Source: Bacteroidia bacterium
GTDB taxonomy: Bacteria; Planctomycetota; Phycisphaerae; Phycisphaerales; SM1A02
Direction: 5' to 3'
Assembly: GCA_030054235.1 (NCBI GenBank)
Contig: JASGCG010000041.1
Span: 1 to 9,192 of the forward strand
DNA length: 9,192 bases
Shown: piece after piece, positions 1 through 5,198 of the stretch
How positions within the stretch are numbered: position 1 is the stretch's first letter
Layout of the letters: every line of letters begins with the position of its first letter
Notes under the pieces: generated by a model
The model's database searches: none
What the model was told of the DNA's origin: nothing
What the model saw: the letters and a program-made list of their open reading frames with translations, nothing else
Position numbers and translations under genes: made by a program

Positions 1-1
1 C

Positions 2-895
2 CACGTCGTTATCTGCATCGACTACCTGTTATCGAGCCAGAAGTCGAACATCGCCCACCTGCTCGGTCGGCCGAACTTCGAGTTCGTGCGCCACGACGTG
101 ATCAACCCGTTCCACTTCGAGGTCGACCAGATCTACAACCTCGCCTGCCCGGCCGCGCCTGGGCACTACCAGTACAACCCGATCAAGACGATGAAGACGT
201 CGTTCCTCGGGGCGATGAACTGCCTTGGCCTGGCCAAGCGCCTGCGCGCGCGCATCTTCCATGCGAGCACCAGCGAGGTCTACGGCGACCCCGAGGTGCA
301 CCCGCAGGTCGAGAGCTACCGCGGCTGCGTGAATCCGATCGGTCCTCGCGCCTGCTACGACGAGGGCAAGCGTGCCGCCGAGACCCTGATGTTCGACTAC
401 CACCGCATGCACGGTGTGCAGATCAAGGTCGTGCGCATCTTCAACACCTACGGTCCGCGCATGCACCCGTTCGATGGCCGCGTGGTCAGCAACTTCATCC
501 GCCAGGGCCTGGCCGGCGAGACCATCAGCATGTTCGGCGACGGTTCGCAGACGCGGTCGTTCTGCTACGTGAGCGACCTGATCGATGGCTTCCTGCGGAT
601 GATGGAGTCGCCCGCCGAGTTCACCGGGCCGGTGAACCTGGGCAACCCCAACGAATTCACGATCATGGAGCTGGCCCAGAAGACCATTGCCCTGACCGGC
701 GGCAAGGCACGCCTGGGCGCGAGCCGGCCGTTGCCGCCCGATGATCCCAAGCAGCGCAAGCCGGACATCACGCTGGCGCGTGAGCGCCTGGGCTGGGAGC
801 CCACGGTGCAGCTGGCCGAAGGCCTTCAGCGCACGATCGACTGGATGAAGTCCGTCGACCTCAGCGACTTCCGCGCGCCGACGCCGAACTACTGA
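2..895 (+). CDS. UDP-glucuronate decarboxylase (UDP-xylose synthase), 5' end missing
   Basis: This NAD-dependent SDR-family enzyme converts UDP-glucuronate to UDP-xylose, a cytosolic step in nucleotide-sugar and exopolysaccharide metabolism. The frame is open from base 2, so the gene enters from outside the window; 297 residues are visible. The first visible residues (VVICIDYLLSSQKSNIAHLL) correspond to the end of the first beta strand region of the Rossmann fold. The glycine-rich NAD motif and start codon, probably about 30 residues, are therefore missing. Visible family marks are FEFVRHDVI, YNLACPA, the active-site STSEVYGDP (Thr about residue 90, Glu about 92 of the visible part), the SDR YxxxK pair in ACYDEGKR (Tyr119, Lys123), NTYGPRM, GDGSQTRSFCYVSDL, and the C-terminal RKPDIT...LGWEP. 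The fit is closer to UXS than to dTDP-glucose dehydratase or UDP-glucose epimerase. Its last 35 bp overlap the 3' end of the convergent cysteine desulfurase gene. Confidence 0.93.
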   Translation, partial: HVVICIDYLLSSQKSNIAHLLGRPNFEFVRHDVINPFHFEVDQIYNLACPAAPGHYQYNPIKTMKTSFLGAMNCLGLAKRLRARIFHASTSEVYGDPEVHPQVESYRGCVNPIGPRACYDEGKRAAETLMFDYHRMHGVQIKVVRIFNTYGPRMHPFDGRVVSNFIRQGLAGETISMFGDGSQTRSFCYVSDLIDGFLRMMESPAEFTGPVNLGNPNEFTIMELAQKTIALTGGKARLGASRPLPPDDPKQRKPDITLARERLGWEPTVQLAEGLQRTIDWMKSVDLSDFRAPTPNY

Positions 896-2039
896 GCCGA
901 AGCCGTTCGATGCAGGCCGGGATCACTCGCACGGCGTGATCGATCTCGTCGCTGGTCGTGAGCCTGGACACGCTCAGGCGGATCGTGCCATGGGCGACCG
1001 GATCGGGAAGTCCCATGGCGCGGAGGACCGGCGAAGGTTCGAGGGATCCGCTCGAGCACGCTGCCCCTGCACTGGCGGCAACGCCACGCTCGGACAGGAG
1101 CAGCAGGATCGCCTCGGCCTCGAGCCCGGGGAAGGCGATGCTCGACGTGTTCCAGAGTCGCGGGGACCCGGCTGCGTTCACGATCGCGTCCGGGACGGCT
1201 GCCAGGATGGCTCGCTCGAGGGTGGCAATCAGCGATCGGCAGGCGGCCGAGCCGGCGTCCTGCGCGAGCCAGGCCGAAGCCGCCGCCGCCGCCGCGCCGA
1301 AGCCGACGATGCCGGCCACGTTCTCGGTGCCGGCGCGCCGCCCGAGTTCCTGCGGTCCGCCCGGCAGGATCGACTCGATCGCGGCGCCCGCGCGCATGGC
1401 GATCGCCCCCACGCCCTTGGGGCCGTGGAGCTTGTGGGCGCTCGCGGTCAGGGCGTCGATGCCGAGGGTCGACCACTCGGTCGGCTCGCGTCCGACCCAT
1501 TGCACCGCGTCGGTGTGCAGGACGACCCCGGATGCACGGCAGCGGGCTGCCACGTCGCGGATCGGCTGCAGCACGCCGGTCTCGTTGTTGGCCCACATCA
1601 GGCTGAGCACGCTGATCGAACGGCCATGGTCGGCAAGCAGCGCATCGAGCGCATCAAGGTCGATCACGCCGTCGGGTCGGTGGCGAAGCCAATGGACCGT
1701 GGTGCCGCGCGACTCCAGCGACTGCGTGAGCTCCCGGACCGCGCTGTGCTCGAGGGCGCTGGTGGCGATCGCGGGGCGATCCGGTCGCGCGGCGATGGCA
1801 CCCAGGATCACCCGTTGTGCGGCTTCGGTGCCGCCGCTCGTGAAGGTCAGTGCTCGAGGGGCACAACCGATGAGGTGCGCGACCTGCTCGCGGGCGAGTT
1901 CCATGGCGTGACGGGCCTCGACCCCTGCGCGATGCACGCTGCTGGGATTCGCCCAGCGCTCGCGCAGGCACGAGCCCATCGCCTCGATCACCTCGGGCAG
2001 CGGCTGCGTGGTCGCGTTGCAGTCGAGATACGCCTGCAT
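861..2039 (-). CDS. Cysteine desulfurase (NifS/IscS family, PLP-dependent)
   Basis: This enzyme removes sulfur from L-cysteine, giving alanine and an enzyme persulfide for Fe-S cluster or tRNA thiolation pathways. The 392-residue length is normal. Marks visible in order: N-terminal YLDCNATT (the family usually has YLDNAATT), TSGGTEA (68-73), the PLP-stacking His98 in ALEHSA, WANNETG (149-155), HTDAVQ with Asp177 and Gln180, the PLP Schiff-base Lys203 in SAHKLHGPKG, RAGTEN (235-240), and the catalytic Cys328 in AACSSGS. The short loop around Cys328 and the following PSPVLRAMG fit the group I (NifS/IscS) type better than SufS. The ATG lies 3 bp after the pgi stop (TGA-ATC-ATG), with a weak GAGG about 11 nt upstream, so it is probably translationally coupled to pgi. 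No IscU, IscA or IscR gene is visible, so the exact sulfur acceptor is unknown. The Ser/Ala/Arg-rich C-terminal tail is encoded in the overlap with the opposing decarboxylase gene. Confidence 0.93.
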   Translation of the reverse strand: MQAYLDCNATTQPLPEVIEAMGSCLRERWANPSSVHRAGVEARHAMELAREQVAHLIGCAPRALTFTSGGTEAAQRVILGAIAARPDRPAIATSALEHSAVRELTQSLESRGTTVHWLRHRPDGVIDLDALDALLADHGRSISVLSLMWANNETGVLQPIRDVAARCRASGVVLHTDAVQWVGREPTEWSTLGIDALTASAHKLHGPKGVGAIAMRAGAAIESILPGGPQELGRRAGTENVAGIVGFGAAAAAASAWLAQDAGSAACRSLIATLERAILAAVPDAIVNAAGSPRLWNTSSIAFPGLEAEAILLLLSERGVAASAGAACSSGSLEPSPVLRAMGLPDPVAHGTIRLSVSRLTTSDEIDHAVRVIPACIERLRLSSSASARGSR

Positions 2040-2042
2040 GAT

Positions 2043-3698
2043 TCAGGTCGCCTCGGCGGCGAGCGCGCGGATGAGCGCAGCGGTGCTTGCGTCGTGGTCC
2101 GTGGAGGTCAGCAAGCCCTCAAGTCCCTTGATGACGTTGAGGGCCAGCGACTTGCCCAGTTCGACGCCCCACTGGTCGAAGGAGTTGATCCCCCACACGA
2201 TGCCCTGCACGAAGGTCGAGTGCTCGTAGAGCGCGATGAGCGCGCCCAGCGTCGCTGGGGTGAGCGTCTCGGCCCAGAGGAACGAACTCGGACGGTTGCC
2301 GGGGAAGGTTCGGTGCGGCACGAGCGCCTCGGGGGTGCCTTCGGCCCGGACCTCGTCGCCGGTCCGGCCGAACGCGAACGCCTGCGCCTGCGCGATCGCA
2401 TTGGCGTTGAGCAGCAGGCGATGACGGCCAAGCGGGTGCGCCGCCGTGCGGAACGCGATGAAGTCGATCGGCACGATCGTCGTGCCTTGGTGGAGCATCT
2501 GGTAGAAGGCATGCTGCCCGTTGGTGCCCGCCTCGCCGAAGACGACCGGGCACGTGGGCCACGACACGACGTCGCCGTGGTCATCCACGCGCTTGCCGTT
2601 CGATTCCATGATCAGTTGTTGAAGGTAGGCCGGAAAGCGCGCCAGCAGCTGCTCGTAGGGCAGGACCGCGAGGGCCGGCAAGCCGAGCACGCTGGCGTTC
2701 CACACGCCGATCATGCTCAGGAGAACGGGCAGGTTCGATTCGAGCGGGCTCGTGCGCGCGTGTTCGTCCATCGCGTGGAACCCGGCGAGCAGCTCGCCGA
2801 AGCGCTCCGGGCCGACAGCCACCATGGTGCTCAGGCCGATCGCACTGTCCATGCTGTAGCGGCCGCCGACCCAATCCCAGAACCCGAACATGTGGTCCGG
2901 GTCGATGCCGAAGGCGCGGACCTTGGCGGCGTTCGTGCTCACGGCGACGAAGTGCCGGCCCACCGCCGCCTCGCCGAGCCGCGACACCAACCAGGCACGC
3001 GCGCTGCCGGCATTCTCCATCGTCTCCTGGGTCGTGAACGTCTTGCTGCAGACGATGAACAGCGTCTGTTCAGGATCGAGTCCATCGAGCGCCATCCAAA
3101 GGTCGTTGCCATCGACGTTGCTCACGAAGCGGCAGTCGAGTTCGCGCGTGCGCCAGGGCTGCAGCGCCTGGTAGGCCATGGCCGGGCCAAGATCGCTGCC
3201 GCCGATGCCGATGTTGATGACGTGGCGGATGCGCTTGCCGGTGGCGCCGAGCCAGGCGCCGCTGCGCAGGGCGCGGCTGAAGTGCGCCATGCGCCCGAGT
3301 GTTTGGTGCACGTCGGGCACCACGTTGCGGCCGTCGACCTCGATCGTCGCCGTTGGCGGCGCGCGCAGTGCTGTGTGGAGCACCGAGCGCCCCTCGGTCC
3401 AGTTCAGTCGCGTGCCCGCAAGCATGGCGGCGAAGCGCTCCGGCACCTGCCGCTCACGCGCCAGGTCAAGCAGCAGCGGCATGGTGCCTGGCTGCATGAG
3501 CTGCTTGGACCAGTCGAGCGTCCATCCGGCCCCATCGGTGGTGCAACGCGCAGCGCGGCCGGGTTCGGCTGCGAACGCGGCGCGCAGATCGACAGGGTCG
3601 ATGGCGCGGCGATGCTCGAGGAGGGCCTGCCAGGATGCGCACTCGCACAGCCGGCAGCGGAGCGTGAGGGAACATGCATCGATCGTCGCGCGAGACAT
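2043..3698 (-). CDS. pgi: Glucose-6-phosphate isomerase
   Basis: This cytosolic enzyme interconverts glucose-6-phosphate and fructose-6-phosphate in glycolysis and gluconeogenesis. Its 551 residues match the long bacterial/eukaryotic type (about 550). Visible motifs are the sugar-phosphate binding NIGIGGSDLGP (162-172) and SKTFTTQET (218-226), the family signature FWDWVGGRYSMDSAIG (273-288), QLIMESNGKR with predicted catalytic Glu365, GTNGQHAFYQ with His396, and near the C-terminus GINSFDQWGVELGK with Lys516. The start is the only ATG near the expected N-terminus. The family-like part (ASWQALLEH) begins at about residue 21, so there is a short extension holding four cysteines (C9, C15, C18, C20). 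There is no Shine-Dalgarno sequence; GGGGTACAGT lies 6 nt before the ATG. It is the first gene of a likely pgi-cysteine desulfurase operon and is divergent from tal. Confidence 0.96.
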   Translation of the reverse strand: MSRATIDACSLTLRCRLCECASWQALLEHRRAIDPVDLRAAFAAEPGRAARCTTDGAGWTLDWSKQLMQPGTMPLLLDLARERQVPERFAAMLAGTRLNWTEGRSVLHTALRAPPTATIEVDGRNVVPDVHQTLGRMAHFSRALRSGAWLGATGKRIRHVINIGIGGSDLGPAMAYQALQPWRTRELDCRFVSNVDGNDLWMALDGLDPEQTLFIVCSKTFTTQETMENAGSARAWLVSRLGEAAVGRHFVAVSTNAAKVRAFGIDPDHMFGFWDWVGGRYSMDSAIGLSTMVAVGPERFGELLAGFHAMDEHARTSPLESNLPVLLSMIGVWNASVLGLPALAVLPYEQLLARFPAYLQQLIMESNGKRVDDHGDVVSWPTCPVVFGEAGTNGQHAFYQMLHQGTTIVPIDFIAFRTAAHPLGRHRLLLNANAIAQAQAFAFGRTGDEVRAEGTPEALVPHRTFPGNRPSSFLWAETLTPATLGALIALYEHSTFVQGIVWGINSFDQWGVELGKSLALNVIKGLEGLLTSTDHDASTAALIRALAAEAT

Positions 3699-3704
3699 GG
3701 ACTG

Positions 3705-3710
3705 ACTGTA
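3705..3710 (-). promoter_or_regulatory. Putative -10 box of pgi (TACAGT)
   Basis: Read on the minus strand, TACAGT fits the TANNNT pattern and lies 6 nt from the pgi ATG. No ribosome binding site lies between them. This spacing would put transcription start at or next to the A of the ATG, giving a leaderless mRNA. No convincing -35 hexamer is seen. The placement is an inference from the motif and its position. Confidence 0.45.
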
Positions 3711-3736
3711 CCCCGGTCATGGCCGGGGCCGCGGGG

Positions 3737-3742
3737 TACAGT
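3737..3742 (+). promoter_or_regulatory. tal: Putative -10 box of tal (TACAGT)
   Basis: TACAGT lies 7 nt before the tal ATG (GGCGCGC between them), with no Shine-Dalgarno sequence. This is the expected layout of a leaderless transcript starting at the ATG. The hexamer 17 nt upstream (CGGTCA) matches TTGACA at only three positions, so the -35 is weak or replaced by an activator. It mirrors the pgi element on the other strand. Confidence 0.45.
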
Positions 3743-3749
3743 GGCGCGC

Positions 3750-4814
3750 ATGAAGCAGACCGCCTTGCTGAACCTGCTGGGCCAGAGCCCTTGGCAGGAC
3801 AACATCACTCGCCGCATGCTCGATGATGGGTCGCTCGGTCGCACGATCGATTCGCTCGGCATCACCGGCCTGACGAGCAATCCGACCATCTTCGAGAAGG
3901 CGATCGGTTCGGGTTCCGAGTACGACGCACAGGTCAAGGCATGCGCAGCGCGAGGGCTCGATGCCGACGCGACCTTTTTCGAGCTGGCGCTGGAGGATCT
4001 CTGCCGAGCGTGCGATCTGTTCCTGCCGATCCATCGCCGCACCGGGGGCGTGGATGGCTGGGTGAGCCTTGAGGTGAGCCCGCTCCTGGCCAACGACACG
4101 CAGAGCACGGTCGAGGCGGCGGTGGCGCTGCACGCGCGGGCGGGTCGCCCGAATCTCTTCATCAAGGTGCCGGGCACGCCCGAGGGGCTGCCGGCGATCA
4201 CGGAACTGGTCGCTCGCGGCGTTCCGGTGAACGTCACGTTGCTCTTTGACGTGGCCCAGTACGAGGCCACGGTGCTGGCGTACATCAAGGGGCTGGAGCA
4301 GCGCGTGGCAGCGGGGCTGGCTCCGGACACCTGCAGCGTGGCGAGCGTCTTCATCAGCCGCTGGGACAAGGCCACGGCGAGCCTGCCCGAAGGCCTGCGC
4401 AACCGGGTGGGCATCGCGATGGGGCGAGCGTGCTATGACCGGTTCTTGGATCTCTTCTCGGGCGATCGGTTCGAGGCGCTGCGGGCCAAGGGCGCAAGGC
4501 CGCAGCGCTTGCTGTACGCCAGCACGGGGACGAAGGACCCGACGTTGCCCAAGTCGTTCTACGTCGAGGCGCTCTGCAGCCCCGGCACCGTCAACACGAT
4601 GCCCGAGGATGCCCTGCATGGCTTGGCCAATGCGGGCACGCTCAAGGCATGCTTCGTGCCCGGCGATCCGGCGACCGCCGAGGTCTTGAAGGGAGCGATG
4701 GCGCACGGCATCGACCTCGCCAAGCTGGCCCATCAACTCCAGACCGAAGGCCGCGACGCGTTCATCGCGAGTTGGCATGCGCTCCTCAAGAGCATCCAAT
4801 CCAAGCGCGGGTGA
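3750..4814 (+). CDS. tal: Transaldolase
   Basis: Transaldolase moves a dihydroxyacetone unit between sedoheptulose-7-phosphate and glyceraldehyde-3-phosphate in the non-oxidative pentose phosphate pathway, in the cytosol. The 354-residue protein has the family N-terminus (QSPWQDNITRRML, 12-24), GLTSNPTIF (40-48), the SLEVSP segment (106-111), the Schiff-base lysine Lys139 in NLFIKVPGT, NVTLLF (161-166), SVFISRWD (199-206), and the phosphate-binding LLYASTGTKDP (254-264). Length and the LLYASTGTKDP motif fit the longer bacterial transaldolase type (as in actinobacteria and cyanobacteria) rather than the roughly 220-residue MipB/TalC type. The reading frame stays open far upstream of 3750, but that part is the shadow of pgi and the desulfurase. 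The true start is set by the family N-terminus and the promoter-like TACAGT just ahead. It is divergent from pgi, which shares its product fructose-6-phosphate. Confidence 0.96.
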   Translation: MKQTALLNLLGQSPWQDNITRRMLDDGSLGRTIDSLGITGLTSNPTIFEKAIGSGSEYDAQVKACAARGLDADATFFELALEDLCRACDLFLPIHRRTGGVDGWVSLEVSPLLANDTQSTVEAAVALHARAGRPNLFIKVPGTPEGLPAITELVARGVPVNVTLLFDVAQYEATVLAYIKGLEQRVAAGLAPDTCSVASVFISRWDKATASLPEGLRNRVGIAMGRACYDRFLDLFSGDRFEALRAKGARPQRLLYASTGTKDPTLPKSFYVEALCSPGTVNTMPEDALHGLANAGTLKACFVPGDPATAEVLKGAMAHGIDLAKLAHQLQTEGRDAFIASWHALLKSIQSKRG

Positions 4815-4914
4815 GTTTCACACGCGTGGCGCGTGGGTGAGCGCGACGGGCGAGGCGCGTGGGTGAGTGTCACACGCCAGGCGCGTGGGTGATCCTCACG
4901 AGGGAGGCGCGCCG
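4811..4914. repeat. Four tandem 26-bp repeats overlapping the tal stop codon
   Basis: Units lie at 4811-4836, 4837-4862, 4863-4888 and 4889-4914, each exactly 26 bp. All begin GTGA; the first three end GGCGCGTGG and the fourth is diverged. Units 1 and 3 differ at 3 of 26 positions, units 2 and 3 at 6, units 3 and 4 at 9. The TGA in unit 1 is the stop codon of tal. Several units can fold, e.g. CACACGCC with GGCGCGTG in unit 3 with one mismatch, so the array could act as a series of 3'-end hairpins for the tal mRNA. No open reading frame of note crosses it. Confidence 0.85.
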
Positions 4915-4921
4915 TGAATGC

Positions 4922-4960
4922 CAAAAGCGAAGCCGCCCCAGGCGAAGGCCCGGGGCGGGA
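4922..4960 (-). terminator. Intrinsic terminator of tRNA-Leu
   Basis: Downstream of the tRNA on the minus strand, CCGCCCC pairs with GGGGCGG (plus-strand arms 4933-4939 and 4952-4958). The loop region contains CTTCG and can add about three more pairs. The stem is followed within a few bases by a short T-run (CTTTTGG; plus-strand AAAA 4923-4926). This is the form of a rho-independent terminator, with a modest T-tract. The stem might also stop tal transcription from the other side, though no T-run follows there. Confidence 0.65.
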
Positions 4961-4961
4961 A

Positions 4962-5045
4962 TGCGGTTGAGAGGACTTGAACCTCCACGGGTTTTACCCC
5001 ACTAGAACCTGAATCTAGCGCGTCTGCCAATTTCGCCACAACCGC
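4962..5045 (-). tRNA. tRNA-Leu (anticodon CAG)
   Basis: The reverse complement folds as a class II tRNA of 84 nt. The acceptor stem is GCGGTTG/CAACCGC with discriminator A. The D-arm region (TGGCGAAATTGGCAGACGC) resembles bacterial tRNA-Leu. The anticodon stem CTAGA/TCTAG encloses loop TTCAGGT, giving anticodon CAG, which reads the CTG codon frequent in this GC-rich genome. A long variable arm (GTGGGGTAAAACCCGT) is followed by T-arm GAGG-TTCAAGT-CCTC. The 3' CCA is not encoded (ATTCCC follows), so it must be added enzymatically. It has its own promoter and terminator and appears monocistronic. Confidence 0.95.
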
Positions 5046-5059
5046 TAAGTGGGGCGGCA

Positions 5060-5065
5060 AGTATA
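5060..5065 (-). promoter_or_regulatory. -10 box of the tRNA-Leu promoter (TATACT)
   Basis: TATACT on the minus strand ends 14 nt before the first tRNA base. A start about 7 nt downstream of the box would leave a 5' leader of about 7 nt, typical for tRNA genes. At 17-nt spacing the -35 position holds TTTCCT, a weak match. The sequence and position make this the best -10 match in the window. Confidence 0.7.
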
Positions 5066-5147
5066 GCGATCCGATCACACGAAGGAAAGGCAGTTATCCG
5101 TGTGCGATGAACCGCTCGCCCGACGGCACGCGGCCGGACGAACCAGG

Positions 5148-5178
5148 CAGCCCCGCCCGGTGTGGCCGGACGGGGCTG
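5148..5178 (-). terminator. Hairpin downstream of recA, probable terminator
   Basis: CAGCCCCG (5148-5155) pairs perfectly with CGGGGCTG (5171-5178), and an inner CCGG/CCGG pairing extends the stem around a TGTGG loop after one mismatch. It starts 20 nt beyond the recA stop codon. No clear T-run follows on the minus strand, so it may be a non-canonical terminator or an mRNA 3'-end stabiliser. Confidence 0.55.
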
Positions 5179-5198
5179 CGCGGGGATGCGTGGTCAGC

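Larger units (their letters stand above)
3705..3742. repeat. 10-bp inverted repeat in the pgi/tal divergent intergenic region
   Basis: ACTGTACCCC (3705-3714) is exactly reverse-complementary to GGGGTACAGT (3733-3742), with an 18-nt GC-rich spacer. A shorter nested pair, CCCCGG (3711-3716) and CCGGGG (3723-3728), lies within. Each arm ends 6-7 nt from one of the two divergent start codons, so both genes carry the same GGGGTACAGT element upstream. It may be paired promoter elements, an operator bound by a dimeric regulator, or both. Confidence 0.7.

Noticed and set aside
936..3749. Very long plus-strand open frame running through the desulfurase and pgi regions into tal
   Set aside because: It is antisense to two well-supported genes. 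Its codon first positions face the wobble positions of those genes, so a stop would need A at the wobble, which is rare in this GC-rich DNA. The translation is Arg/Gly/Ala/His-rich with no family motif. Only the part from 3750 is a real gene.
3404..4799. Minus-strand open frames of 336 and 360 codons opposite tal
   Set aside because: They are shadow frames of transaldolase in GC-rich DNA, with low-complexity Arg/Ser/Ala-rich translations and no recognisable domain.
4811..4914. CRISPR array reading of the 26-bp repeats
   Set aside because: The units are contiguous with no unique spacers, diverge from one another, and no cas gene is present.
5101..5198. Possible small gene or RNA between the tRNA-Leu promoter and the recA stop
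   Set aside because: Only the recA hairpin is supported; the open frames here run into recA in antisense and show no start signal.
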